Shown here in pieces: positions 49,153 through 58,813 of a DNA stretch of 64,000 nt (positions are counted from its first letter, which is position 1; every line of letters starts with the position of its first letter). Origin of the DNA: Amedibacillus dolichus DSM 3991 (GTDB lineage: Bacteria; Bacillota_I; Bacilli_A; Erysipelotrichales; Erysipelotrichaceae). A program made the translations under genes and the position numbers. Under the pieces are notes generated by a model. It made no database searches. It worked only from the letters and a program-made list of their open reading frames with translations, and was not told where the DNA came from. The stretch spans positions 1 through 64,000 of the forward strand of contig NZ_DS483477.1 in NCBI RefSeq assembly GCF_000154285.1. The letters run 5' to 3'.

Positions 49153-51606
49153 GTGCTGCAAGTGGAAGGCTTAACATTATACGATCGAAATCATTGCATT
49201 CTGTTATCCAATGCTTGTTTTCGTCTGCCCAATTATGGCTTTGTAAGTATTTATGGTGATCACGAAGAACTCCATCATCTGTTGGCACAAAGCCTTGCAG
49301 GTGTTTATTCTCCGAATGCTTCACGTTTTATATACAATGATCAGGAAATGACCCTATTTGATGAAAAAGAGCGCAGCATATATCGCTCTTGTTTTGCGTC
49401 ATTTTTATTTCATGACTTTCAGATCATACCGGATCAAACGGTTTACGATAATATAACAATGTTTGAAAACTTTCCTCGCTATGTCATTCAAAAGGAACTT
49501 GCTTTTTTTCAAATGGAAGATAAAGTTACTACACTAGCCGAGGATTTAACTCCGTTTGAACAATGGAAAATGGTGCTTGTCAGATGTATGCTGCGTTGTC
49601 CGATGATGTTGGTTGTGGATAGCGAAAGTACGCCTTTAGCGAAAGAAGAGCTCATGCAGCTGTATAGTTTATTAGATATGCTGAAATCGCGGGTATTGGT
49701 TGTCGTTATCGGAGATAAGCAAAGCATTGCCTATGCCAATCGGATAATCGAGATTGCAGATGGATATATTTTAAGTGATACGCACACCAATAGCCATAGC
49801 TTTCCTCAAGTTAATCAGATCCAACAACCTTATACTTTAAAACAGGCGCAGATTGAGGCCTTTGATGAAAAGCTTTATCACTTTATTCATTGGAAGCTGA
49901 GGCTAGCTACGGTATTTCTCGTGCTTTCCTTTATTGCATTATCCGTTGGCTTATTTTCATTGAACCTCGATGTTACGGATATTCAAATGCGTCTTATGGA
50001 AAACAAACAATCCAGCATTCTTGCTGTGGAAAAGCTTGCTAATCTTAATGGTGAATATGTAGATAATTATTATGATTATTTAAATGAAAACGATGTCGTA
50101 GCCTTACAAAAAGCATTGGGAAAGAAGCTGATTCTCGGATACTATCCAACGGATTTAAAGGCTGCTCGCTACTCGGTTTATGGCAGCTCACAGTTGTATG
50201 TTACCGATATTTTAGATGAATATACAATGATTGAAGCAGATAGTGCACAGGAGCTTGGCTTTGCGAAAATGTACGGCAGCTATCCGCAGGCTTATGATGA
50301 AATTGCCCTCCCATCAACCAGTGCTTATCGTATATTGAAGGAAGTTTTAAACGAACCCTTTTATAATACGCAGGAGCAATGTGAACGCATGCTGGGAATG
50401 AAGGTGCTGTGGTTTGGACAGCCTTTAACAATTACCGCAATCTTTCCTGCTTATGAAGCAGACAATGCCAATATGGAATTGCAGATGCACAGCTATGGCT
50501 CCTCTTTGAATCAAGCAAAGTTGATGTCGGGAAGCTTTTTTGTGAAAAGAGGTTTTGCAAAGAAACAAGAGGTATTAACGATGTCTGCTTATCAGAAAAC
50601 CGGAAAACGTTTGATTTACGGAGATCGAATTGTCGCGGAATTTGAAGGCTTACACCAAGGAAAAGTAGGAATGCGTTATTTTGATGGGGAATATCACTAT
50701 ACAAGTAGTGAGTTAGAAGAAGATGAGATTTTAATTGATTATGATGCCGCACTTTCCATGGGGTTTCGAGCCAGTTATTTAAGCTGTGTAAAGGATCAGG
50801 CAATTGATGTGGATCAGGCGATTCGTTTGTTTGAGGAATTTGCTGAAAGCTGGGTGGGAAAGGAGATAACATTACAAACCTATCGTGTACCATTAGCTCC
50901 ACAGGCAACACAAACGATGAATAGAGTTGTACGTATCAAAGGAATTATGCTGCCACGAAGCTTCAGCTATGAGGATTATGAGCGCTATTATAAAAAAGAA
51001 GGCATTGGTGCAATCTATGCATCAAAAGAGATGCTGGCAGCGGGAATCACGCAAAACCATTATATCAAGGTAGCCTTTTTCCAAAGTCATGAGAAAAAGG
51101 AATTGAAGCATGCACTAGATTATTTGAATTCTCATGAAGGTTATGATGCGTTTTTGACCAATGATCGAATTTTGAAATTCTTTGTTGTTGATTTACATGA
51201 AGTAGCAATCTTTTTATTGATTTTAGGAGGACTTGCCTTTCTAGCCTTTTTATACTTGTATATCTTTTTGTTAAAGTCTGCTAGCAGCTATATTCATAAG
51301 GATTGTACGATACATTATTTATTAGGAGAAACAAAAAGTGCCCTGCGTTCACTTGTCATAAAATACTTTCAAATGGTATTATGGATACGTTCTTTATTTA
51401 GTTGGCTATGTGCCGCTTTGACACTTATGCTATTTGTTTTTACCATTTATTTTGCATTATATGCTTCCATAACGATCATGTGGTCATTGACCATTCCGTG
51501 TATCCTGCTTTTTGTAGGGGTGTTGTTGGTTCGTATCGTGATGCATATTGTATTTCAAAGGACAACGGTTTTAGATGAAATGTTAATCGATGAGGAGAGG
51601 CTATGA
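49153..51606 (+). CDS. ABC-type ATPase/FtsX-like permease fusion with degenerate ATPase motifs
   Basis: The 817-residue protein keeps the plan of MacB-type transporters: an ATPase-like domain (1-225), one membrane helix (about 260-285), a large outer domain (about 290-680) and three C-terminal helices. Yet every ATPase motif is altered. Walker A is IYGDHEELHHLL without GK(S/T), the Q-loop is FLFHDFQIIPD, the signature is LTPFEQWKMVLVR, Walker B is LVVDSESTP and the switch is VVIGDK. The frame is intact over its full length, so it is conserved as a non-hydrolysing protein rather than a pseudogene. GAGGTG at 49141-49146 selects GTG 49153. It overlaps the rRNA methyltransferase gene by 4 bp. Confidence 0.82.
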   Translation: MLQVEGLTLYDRNHCILLSNACFRLPNYGFVSIYGDHEELHHLLAQSLAGVYSPNASRFIYNDQEMTLFDEKERSIYRSCFASFLFHDFQIIPDQTVYDNITMFENFPRYVIQKELAFFQMEDKVTTLAEDLTPFEQWKMVLVRCMLRCPMMLVVDSESTPLAKEELMQLYSLLDMLKSRVLVVVIGDKQSIAYANRIIEIADGYILSDTHTNSHSFPQVNQIQQPYTLKQAQIEAFDEKLYHFIHWKLRLATVFLVLSFIALSVGLFSLNLDVTDIQMRLMENKQSSILAVEKLANLNGEYVDNYYDYLNENDVVALQKALGKKLILGYYPTDLKAARYSVYGSSQLYVTDILDEYTMIEADSAQELGFAKMYGSYPQAYDEIALPSTSAYRILKEVLNEPFYNTQEQCERMLGMKVLWFGQPLTITAIFPAYEADNANMELQMHSYGSSLNQAKLMSGSFFVKRGFAKKQEVLTMSAYQKTGKRLIYGDRIVAEFEGLHQGKVGMRYFDGEYHYTSSELEEDEILIDYDAALSMGFRASYLSCVKDQAIDVDQAIRLFEEFAESWVGKEITLQTYRVPLAPQATQTMNRVVRIKGIMLPRSFSYEDYERYYKKEGIGAIYASKEMLAAGITQNHYIKVAFFQSHEKKELKHALDYLNSHEGYDAFLTNDRILKFFVVDLHEVAIFLLILGGLAFLAFLYLYIFLLKSASSYIHKDCTIHYLLGETKSALRSLVIKYFQMVLWIRSLFSWLCAALTLMLFVFTIYFALYASITIMWSLTIPCILLFVGVLLVRIVMHIVFQRTTVLDEMLIDEERL

Positions 51607-52937
51607 AAGAAGTATTTTTACAAAGAATGCAGCAATATTTAGGAAATGAATACGAGGCTTATGTGGAAAGTCTATCCAAACCGCTGTATCGTGGTTTGCG
51701 TCTTAATACAACAAAAACAACTATACAGGAAATCATGGAAGAAAAGCTATGCACCTTGAAGCCTTCCGCTATTTGTAATAAGGCTTATTATATTCAAGAT
51801 GAGGAATCCTCGCTTGGCAATCATGCAGCACATGCGGCAGGCTTGTTTTATATGCAGGAGCCAAGTGCCTCCAGTGCAGTGGAAATATTAGGTGTTGAAA
51901 AAGGGGATTGGGTGTTGGATTTATGTGCAGCTCCCGGTGGCAAGACGACACAGATTGCCGATGCCCTAGCGCATACCGGCTTTTTGGTAGCCAATGAAAT
52001 TGATCCTAAGCGCGCTCAGGTATTATTAAGTAATATGGAGCGTTTAGGATTTTATGAGTGCATGATTACCAATGCCAACCCAAAGGATTTGACCAAGGCC
52101 ATGAAAGGCTGCTTTGATAAGGTGTTAGTAGATGCGCCATGCAGTGGAGAGGGCATGTTTCGCAAGCATTCCAAAGCTATGGAAGATTGGAGTGTGGAAC
52201 ATGTAAAGGCTTGTGCTCAGCGACAGAAGCACATTTTAGAGAATGCCTATGAGGCATTGAAAGAGAGTGGGATTTTAGTATATTCTACCTGTACCTATGC
52301 AATGGAAGAAAACGAGGAAGTAATTGCCGATTTTATGGAAAAACACCCGGATATGGAGCTGTTAGATCCCTGTGTCAGCTTTGGGCGATGCGGCTTTCCA
52401 TATAAAGATTTAGATAGCGAAAAGCTAGTACGCATTTTACCGATGGATAAGGGTGAAGGTCATTTTGTGGCAAAGCTGCGCAAGCGTGCTGCTGCAACCA
52501 CTGTGAACCTAAAGACAATGAAACCGGCAAGACTACCGTCTTTCGTAAACGATTTTTTGACAACTCAACGCAAGCAGAGCTTTGCCTATATGGTTGAAAT
52601 CAACCAAAAAGTATATGTCAAAAACACACCGTTTCTTGATTTGAAAAATATCCGAGTATTACGACAAGGTATGTTGGTAGGAGAAATTGTGAAGAATCGT
52701 TTGGAACCGCATCAGCATTTTTATGTATGTGCCAAGAGCAATGACGAATTTTATCAGACCTATGATATGAGTGATGAGGAATGTTTATCGTATCGCAAAG
52801 GAAATCCTTTAGCGGTTGTCGGCTATAAGGGGTATGTGGCATTGAGTTGGCATCATCACCCGATTGCCTTTGCCAAGGGAGATGGCATGGTGCTGAAAAA
52901 CAAATATCCTAAGGGCTTACGATTACAGGGCGTATAA
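51603..52937 (+). CDS. rsmF: RsmF/NOL1-NOP2-Sun family rRNA cytosine-C5 methyltransferase
   Basis: The 444-residue SAM-dependent enzyme has VLDLCAAPGGKTTQIADAL (SAM site), DKVLVDAPCSGEGMFRKH and YSTCTYAMEENEEV (the two catalytic Cys of m5C methylases). A C-terminal PUA-like RNA-binding region follows (about 330-444), ending PKGLRLQGV. This layout matches RsmF/YebU, which methylates 16S rRNA; the exact base is inference. ATGA overlap with the ABC-type gene indicates a shared transcript. A short hairpin with T-run overlaps its stop. Confidence 0.88.
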   Translation: MKEVFLQRMQQYLGNEYEAYVESLSKPLYRGLRLNTTKTTIQEIMEEKLCTLKPSAICNKAYYIQDEESSLGNHAAHAAGLFYMQEPSASSAVEILGVEKGDWVLDLCAAPGGKTTQIADALAHTGFLVANEIDPKRAQVLLSNMERLGFYECMITNANPKDLTKAMKGCFDKVLVDAPCSGEGMFRKHSKAMEDWSVEHVKACAQRQKHILENAYEALKESGILVYSTCTYAMEENEEVIADFMEKHPDMELLDPCVSFGRCGFPYKDLDSEKLVRILPMDKGEGHFVAKLRKRAAATTVNLKTMKPARLPSFVNDFLTTQRKQSFAYMVEINQKVYVKNTPFLDLKNIRVLRQGMLVGEIVKNRLEPHQHFYVCAKSNDEFYQTYDMSDEECLSYRKGNPLAVVGYKGYVALSWHHHPIAFAKGDGMVLKNKYPKGLRLQGV

Positions 52938-52948
52938 TGCGCCTTTTT
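52927..52948 (+). terminator. Intrinsic terminator overlapping the rsmF stop
   Basis: AGGGCG (52927-52932) and CGCCTT (52940-52945) pair with one G-T; TTTTTC follows. Confidence 0.5.
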
Positions 52949-52996
52949 CTTTTTGCGAACGTATGCTAAAATAGTAACGGAAAATGAGGTCATAAT

Positions 52997-54745
52997 ATGT
53001 TAATTTCAATGGATAGTATCACGAAATATCACAATGTAAAAGAAATCGTTAAGGAAGCTTCATTGACGATTGAGGAACATGATAAAACAGCTTTGATCGG
53101 TGTAAACGGAGCAGGGAAAACAACGATTTTACGAATCGTAGCCGGTTTGGAGAGCTATGAGGGAAATATCGTACGAAAAAACGGTTTGAGAATTTCGTAT
53201 CTTCCTCAAGATCCTGTTTTTGATGAGCAGGAAAGCATTCTTTATCAAGTCATGAGAGTAGATCCCAAAATTGAGGAGTATGAAGCCAAAAGTATTCTTG
53301 GGAAACTGGGAATGCATGATGTCGATCTTTGTATCGCAAAGCTTTCCGGAGGACAACGCAAGCGAGTTGCATTAGCACGAGCACTCTTAAAGCCTTGTGA
53401 TCTATTGATTTTAGATGAGCCGACCAACCATTTGGATAATGAAATGATCGAATGGCTGGAAAAATATTTAAAGCGATTTTCCAATGCCATTTTTATGGTT
53501 ACGCATGATCGTTATTTTTTAGAGCGGGTTTGTACTAAAATGGTGGAAATTTCACAAGGAAAGCTATATACCTATGAAGCGAATTATTCACAGTATTTAG
53601 AGGCTAAGGCATTGCGTGAGGAGCAGGCATTGGCGAATGAAAAGAAGCGTCAAAATTTGCTGCGTAAGGAGTTGGCTTGGATACGTGCCGGTGTGCAGGC
53701 AAGAGGAACCAAAAGCAAGGAGCGAATAGAACGCTTCCATGCCTTGAATGCACAGGATAAGCCACAGCTTGAAAAAAGTATTGCCTTGGATTTAACAACC
53801 AGTCGTTTAGGAAAAAAGATCATTGAGTTGGAGCATATTTCCAAAGCCTATGGAGAGCGTGTCTTGTTTCGAGATTTCAGCTATCATTTCACACGTCATG
53901 ATCGCATCGGTATCTTGGGAGCAAATGGCTGTGGAAAAACGACATTACTGCACGTTATGGCAAAACAGCTGGAGCCGGATAGCGGTACGGTCGTTCATGG
54001 AGAAACTTTGAAACTCGCCTATTTCAAACAGGGACATGGGGATATGGACGGCTCTATGAAGCTTATCGACTATATTCAGGAAACAAGCAATCACATTGAG
54101 ACCACACAACGAAGCTATACTGCCGCATCAATGTTGGAACGCTTTTTATTTCCACGTTCTATGCACCATACGACAATCGAGCGTTTATCCGGTGGTGAAA
54201 AGCGTAGATTGTATTTATTGAAAGTGTTGATGCAGGCACCGAATGTCTTGTTTTTAGATGAACCGACGAATGATTTGGATATTGCGACATTGCAGATCTT
54301 AGAGGATTATTTAGATGAATTTAACGGTGCAGTGGTTGTTGTATCGCATGATCGTTATTTTTTAGATCGTATATGCGACAAATTGTTTGTTTTTCAAAAC
54401 GGCAATATCGTTCAGCATATCGGAGGGTATAGTAGCTTTATTCAAATAGCTTCACAGACGGTGGAAACAACACCAAAGAGTACGCAGCCGAAAGCAGCTG
54501 TACTGATGAAGATGACAACGAAGGAAAAGCAAGAGCTAGCCGGTATGGAAACCGCTATGGATCAGGTACAGAAGTGTATTGATGCTATTGATCAGGACAT
54601 GGAAAAGTATGCCGATGATTTCCAAAAGCTACAGGAATTATCGATTCAAAGAGAAGCTAAGGAGAAACAGCTAGAAGAAATGATGGAGCGTTGGTTACAG
54701 CTTAGTGATAAAAAAGCAAGGATAGATGCAATGTTAAATAAGTGA
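52997..54745 (+). CDS. ABC-F family ATPase (Uup/EttA-like)
   Basis: The 582-residue soluble protein has two ABC domains. The first has GVNGAGKTTILRI, KLSGGQRKRVALARAL and LLILDEPTNHLD; the second has GANGCGKTTLLHVM, RLSGGEKRRLYLLKVL and LFLDEPTNDLD. A helical linker (about 205-265, AWIRAGVQARGTKSK) and a C-terminal coiled coil (about 500-582) fit Uup-type members. ABC-F proteins act on ribosomes; some give antibiotic resistance, but nothing here points to that. ung follows 9 bp later. Confidence 0.88.
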   Translation: MLISMDSITKYHNVKEIVKEASLTIEEHDKTALIGVNGAGKTTILRIVAGLESYEGNIVRKNGLRISYLPQDPVFDEQESILYQVMRVDPKIEEYEAKSILGKLGMHDVDLCIAKLSGGQRKRVALARALLKPCDLLILDEPTNHLDNEMIEWLEKYLKRFSNAIFMVTHDRYFLERVCTKMVEISQGKLYTYEANYSQYLEAKALREEQALANEKKRQNLLRKELAWIRAGVQARGTKSKERIERFHALNAQDKPQLEKSIALDLTTSRLGKKIIELEHISKAYGERVLFRDFSYHFTRHDRIGILGANGCGKTTLLHVMAKQLEPDSGTVVHGETLKLAYFKQGHGDMDGSMKLIDYIQETSNHIETTQRSYTAASMLERFLFPRSMHHTTIERLSGGEKRRLYLLKVLMQAPNVLFLDEPTNDLDIATLQILEDYLDEFNGAVVVVSHDRYFLDRICDKLFVFQNGNIVQHIGGYSSFIQIASQTVETTPKSTQPKAAVLMKMTTKEKQELAGMETAMDQVQKCIDAIDQDMEKYADDFQKLQELSIQREAKEKQLEEMMERWLQLSDKKARIDAMLNK

Positions 54746-54754
54746 GGCGATACC

Positions 54755-55423
54755 ATGGTAACAATAGGAAATGATTGGGATATCCTTTTAAAGGAAGAAT
54801 TTGCAAAGCCATACTATCAAAAGCTACGATTATTTTTAGCACAGGAATATCGCTGTCAAACGATTTATCCGGATATGTATGATATTTTTAATGCATTAAA
54901 ATATACAGCCTTCCAAGATGTAAAGGTAGTCCTTTTAGGACAAGATCCCTACCATGGTGAACATCAGGCGCATGGCTTGTGCTTTTCGGTAAAGAAAGGA
55001 ATTGCGCCACCTCCCTCTTTATGCAATATTTTTGAGGAACTTCACCGAGAGCTTGGCTGTACCATACCACCACATGGAGAATTAACCGCTTGGGCAAAAC
55101 AAGGAGTTTTAATGCTGAATAGTGTGCTGACGGTGCGTGCTCATCAACCGGGTTCACATGCTCAAAAGGGCTGGGAAACTTTAACCGATACGATTATCGC
55201 AAAGCTAAATGATAAAAAAGATCCGGTAGTATTTTTGCTGTGGGGAAAATATGCCAAATCCAAAAAAGCGCTTATCACCAATCCGATGCATCTCATCTTA
55301 GAAAGCTCACACCCCAGTCCATATAGTGTAGATTATGGATTTCGAGGCTGCGGACATTTTGTGAAAGCAAATACATTTCTTATGCAAAACGGATTAACAC
55401 CGATTGATTGGCAGATACGCTGA
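54755..55423 (+). CDS. ung: Uracil-DNA glycosylase
   Basis: The 222-residue family 1 UDG excises uracil from DNA in base-excision repair. Motifs: VVLLGQDPYHGEHQAHGLCF (catalytic Asp and His-containing water-activating loop), PPPSLCNIFEEL, LLWGKYAKSKK and LESSHPSPYS (the HPSP minor-groove loop). All catalytic residues are present and length is normal. GTGAGGCGA precedes the ATG. It lies 9 bp after the ABC-F gene, presumably in the same operon. Confidence 0.96.
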   Translation: MVTIGNDWDILLKEEFAKPYYQKLRLFLAQEYRCQTIYPDMYDIFNALKYTAFQDVKVVLLGQDPYHGEHQAHGLCFSVKKGIAPPPSLCNIFEELHRELGCTIPPHGELTAWAKQGVLMLNSVLTVRAHQPGSHAQKGWETLTDTIIAKLNDKKDPVVFLLWGKYAKSKKALITNPMHLILESSHPSPYSVDYGFRGCGHFVKANTFLMQNGLTPIDWQIR

Positions 55424-55509
55424 TTGTTTGTAAGCACACAAAAGCTGAACTTTAATAGCGTTATGTTTGATCATTGTGTTATGATTCATTTGTTTGAAAG
55501 GTTGGTACG

Positions 55510-56415
55510 ATGATAACAGAAAAAAGAGAAAAACAAATTTTAACCATGTCTTTTATATCCGGGCTTATTTTTGCGATAATTGAATTTATTTTCTCTATTT
55601 ACAGCGATTCACAATCAGCATTAACCGATGCGGTATACGATGCTTCTGAATTGGTATTTATTGCATTGTTGTTATTTTTAACCCCTTTATTTCATAAACC
55701 GGTTTCCGAAAAGCACCCGTATGGATATTTTCAAATCGAATCAATATTCGTCATCATCAAAAGCGTTATGATGCTATCGGTTACCATAGGCGTTTTGGTT
55801 GAAATTTTAAAATCTGCTTTGGCGGGTGGAAACATGGTGAATAATGCACAAATTGCAATTTTTCAGTTTTGCTTAGGTTCTGGCAGTATTTTTATTTATT
55901 TGCTTATGAGAAAACTGAATAAAAATTTATCTTCGCCTACCATCACTGCCGAATTGTTGGGTTGGAAATTGGATATTATTTATAGCTTTGGAATGTCTTT
56001 GACTTTTTTTATATCATTATATTTGAAGCATACATCATTGGCATGGATTTCTCCTTATGTAGATTCAATGATTGCAGTGATGGTAATGCTTTTTGTATTG
56101 CCGGAAAGTGCCAAAGTATTGTGGGAGGCGATCAAAAACGTATTTTTATTTTCGCCTGAAAAAGCATGGGTGGAGGAGATAAAAGAAGTATGTAATCCTA
56201 TTTTGGAAGAATATCATTTTTTGCCGCTTTTTTATGATATAACAAAGACCGGCAGACATTTATGGATAGCTGTTTATTTTCAAATTGAAGAGGAATGCTT
56301 GAACGTAAATGAGTTACAAAAGGCATGGAAGGCGGTAAACGAGCAAGTGCAAAAGAGTTATCAAGAATGTACTTGCGAATTGATTTTAATGCCTAAAACT
56401 ATGGATATAGGGTAA
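55510..56415 (+). CDS. Cation diffusion facilitator (CDF) transporter
   Basis: The 301-residue membrane protein with about six helices has SALTDAVYDASELVFIALLL on helix 2 and KHPYGYFQIESIFVII, the CDF landmarks. The second metal pair lies in ELLGWKLDIIYSFGM and a cytoplasmic C-terminal domain spans about 215-301. The helix-2 DxxxD site suggests a divalent cation such as manganese, iron or zinc; metal is not determined. It has its own ribosome site GAAAGG and a 86-bp upstream gap. Confidence 0.85.
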   Translation: MITEKREKQILTMSFISGLIFAIIEFIFSIYSDSQSALTDAVYDASELVFIALLLFLTPLFHKPVSEKHPYGYFQIESIFVIIKSVMMLSVTIGVLVEILKSALAGGNMVNNAQIAIFQFCLGSGSIFIYLLMRKLNKNLSSPTITAELLGWKLDIIYSFGMSLTFFISLYLKHTSLAWISPYVDSMIAVMVMLFVLPESAKVLWEAIKNVFLFSPEKAWVEEIKEVCNPILEEYHFLPLFYDITKTGRHLWIAVYFQIEEECLNVNELQKAWKAVNEQVQKSYQECTCELILMPKTMDIG

Positions 56416-56419
56416 TGTT

Positions 56420-56485
56420 ATGATTTCTGATAAGAATAGCATTGAAAAAGAAATACTAAGAGTATATGAAAGTATGTGGAAATAG
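56420..56485 (+). pseudogene. 21-codon ORF, possible N-terminal relic
   Basis: ATG at 56420 gives MISDKNSIEKEILRVYESMW followed by Lys and stop. The pattern resembles the first helix of NTF2-like/DUF4440 proteins, and the rest is absent. It is a small relic at best. Confidence 0.25.
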
Positions 56486-56551
56486 CAAAGAAAGATAGAC
56501 AGTTGAAGGATTGTTTTCTATAATGTAGATACAATATAAGAGGTGATAGAA

Positions 56552-57358
56552 ATGAATAAAGTCGTTGGTTTTATCGGAAACGGGAATATGGGAAGTGCTA
56601 TGATTCATGGGATTATGAAAGCAAAACTTTTAAAAGCAGAGCAGCTTTATGTTTCGGCAGCACATGAAGAAAGTCTGCAAGAGGTAAAACAGCTGTATGG
56701 TGTGCATGCGACATGCGATAATGTAGAGGTTGCTAAAGCGAGCGATATTTTGGTGTTGGCAGTGAAGCCCTATCAGTATGAAACGGTAATTGAGGAAATC
56801 AAAGATGCTGTTAAAAAAGAGGTTATCATAGTAAACATAGCGGCAGGAAAAAGCATTGAGCATATCAACCAGATGTTTGGACGTGAAATGAAGGTGGTTA
56901 AGGCAATGCCAAATACGCCGGCTTTTGTCGGTGAGGCAATGAGTGCCTTGGCATATAGTGAGCATATAACCCCTGAGGAGTTGGAGTATGTCGTAAGCTT
57001 ATTTCAAAGCTTCGGTAAGGTAGAAATCGTAGCGGAAGGTTTGATGGACGCAGTTACGGCAGTCAGTGGTTCTTCCCCGGCGTATGTATTTATGTTTATA
57101 GAAGCAATGGCAGATGGAGCGGTTGCTTTGGGCATGCCTAGGAAGAAAGCCTATACCTTTGCCGGACAGGCGGTTTTAGGGGCAGCTAAAATGCTGTTAG
57201 AAAGCAAGCAGCACCCGGGTGAATTAAAAGATGCGGTTTGTTCACCCCAAGGAACGACGATTAGTGCAGTTCAAAAGCTGGAGGAGTGCGGCTTTCGCAG
57301 CAGTGTGATGCAAGCGATGCTTGCATGTGCTGATAAATCAAAGGAGATGCAAAAATAG
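56552..57358 (+). CDS. proC: Pyrroline-5-carboxylate reductase
   Basis: The 268-residue enzyme catalyses the last step of proline synthesis with NAD(P)H. N-terminal Rossmann: MNKVVGFIGNGNMGSAMIHG; VLAVKPYQYETVI, VKAMPNTPAFVGEAMSAL and the C-terminal signature VSGSSPAYVFMFIEAMADGA and DAVCSPQGTTISAVQKLEE are all present. AGAGGTGAT selects the ATG at 56552 over the GTG at 56543. The gene ends exactly where an IS1182-type element begins, so the element landed without cutting the coding region. Confidence 0.95.
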   Translation: MNKVVGFIGNGNMGSAMIHGIMKAKLLKAEQLYVSAAHEESLQEVKQLYGVHATCDNVEVAKASDILVLAVKPYQYETVIEEIKDAVKKEVIIVNIAAGKSIEHINQMFGREMKVVKAMPNTPAFVGEAMSALAYSEHITPEELEYVVSLFQSFGKVEIVAEGLMDAVTAVSGSSPAYVFMFIEAMADGAVALGMPRKKAYTFAGQAVLGAAKMLLESKQHPGELKDAVCSPQGTTISAVQKLEECGFRSSVMQAMLACADKSKEMQK

Positions 57359-57359
57359 G

Positions 57360-57410
57360 GGCTGTGACGAGTAAGAGAAATTAGTATTTCTCTGAAAATC
57401 ACAGCCTTTC
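57360..57410 (+). terminator. Stem-loop at the IS1182 left end, possible proC terminator
   Basis: GGCTGTGA (57360-57367) pairs with TCACAGCC (57399-57406), enclosing AGAGAAAT/ATTTCTCT (57374-57393), followed by TTTCT. Confidence 0.55.
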
Positions 57411-57522
57411 TCTATTCGAATCGTTGGATAACCCTTAATTTTGGGTACTTTGAAAACAGCTTCCTTCTTAAAAGCTTTTTTTGAATCTTCTTTTTTATAT
57501 TTACAATTACCATTGTGGAAAA

Positions 57523-58763
57523 CTAATTCATATTTTTTGCTATTTTTCGATTATGATACTTTCTAAGGTTATATCCTATACATACTAGCTCTAATTCTAC
57601 TTTTACTCCACTTTCTCCTCGCCGATGAAGTCGTACATATTCAAAGTCCTGCTTGATATCCGCAAACGCTCCCTCTGCCTGTACACTGCGATTCTTCATC
57701 AGCTTCTTTCCTTCCTCACTCTTTAGACATTCATCTATTTCTCTATGCATCTTCTCCAAGGCTGGTACGATCCTTGCGCTTCTTCCGTTTTTTGATGTCG
57801 TGCATTTGCTCCTATGCGGACATTCTACACAGTTTTTATTTCTGTAATACACGGTTGTTTTTGGGTATTGTCCCTTAAGGCTGACTCCGACACGTTCTAC
57901 TTCAAATACATATCCGACAGGGCATACAGGTGTTCCGTTTTCATCTCGCTCCATGTGCCGTAGCTGATAACGATTCTTGTCCGTTATTTTTTCTTTCTTT
58001 TTTTCATATCCGCTGTATTTCAATATCCCTTTGATACCTTTACTCCTGCAGTAACTGTAATTTTCATAGCTTCCGTATCCTGCATCTGTCACTTCCACTT
58101 TTGGATAGTTACCATACAGTTTTTTATATCCTTCTGTAAATGGTTGTAATGTTCGTATATCATTCGTATCGCCACTGATATAAGAATATGCGATATATCC
58201 ATTGCTTACTCCTACCTGCACATTGTATCCCGGCTTGAATACATTCGTATGATTGTAATAATCATATTTCATATGCATGAATGTAGCGTCCGGATCTGTC
58301 TTGGAAAAACTGTTCCTGTTTCCCAGTATATCTTCCTGCATTGCATACTGCCACATCTTTACTGCACTTTTCTTCAGTTCATCGCACAATTTTGCGATTT
58401 CGTGCTTTCCTCGGCCTTTTCGAATATATCCTTTTTCTTTCAACCAGTTTTCTAGTGTTTCATCTATTTGTATCATATATTCGATATTCGGATATTTTAG
58501 AAGGGAATATTGAATATTGATCTCATGCTTTTTAAAGTATTGGTTTATCTGTCTCAATAGCTCCATACATTTCTGCCAGTGTCTTGGAAGATAACATCTG
58601 CTCCAGCCTCTCCAACAGAAAGTCATCTTGTTGGCATTTGCTTCGAACTTCGTTCCATCGATATAAAGAATCTGTTCTTCTAGCGCTTTTTCATCCTGTA
58701 TATACAGATAGATTTCCTTCGCAATGGTTTCTATTGATTCTTTCAGAGTGTTATTGATGAAAC
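57523..58763 (-). pseudogene. C-terminal part of the split IS1182 transposase
   Basis: Starting at the IS3 border the frame reads FINNTLKESIETIAKE, then LYIDGTKFEANANKMTFCW, KTDPDATFMHMKYDYYNHTN, VEVTDAGYGSYENY and SVQAEGAFADIKQDFEY, followed by the stop at 57523. These are the DDE motifs of IS1182 transposases. Joining it to the N-terminal piece across one copy of the GTT duplication restores an unbroken ER-F-I-N-N reading frame, so the gene was intact until the IS3 arrived. Confidence 0.88.
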
Positions 58764-58813
58764 TGGTACTATGTCAAGATTTCGGACAACTAAAATATAA
58801 GAATTTTCAATTT

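Noticed and set aside
15924-58763. Composite transposon made of the two IS3 copies
   Set aside because: The segment has core genes and is 43 kb long, copy 1 lacks target duplication and copy 2 has its own, so they moved independently.
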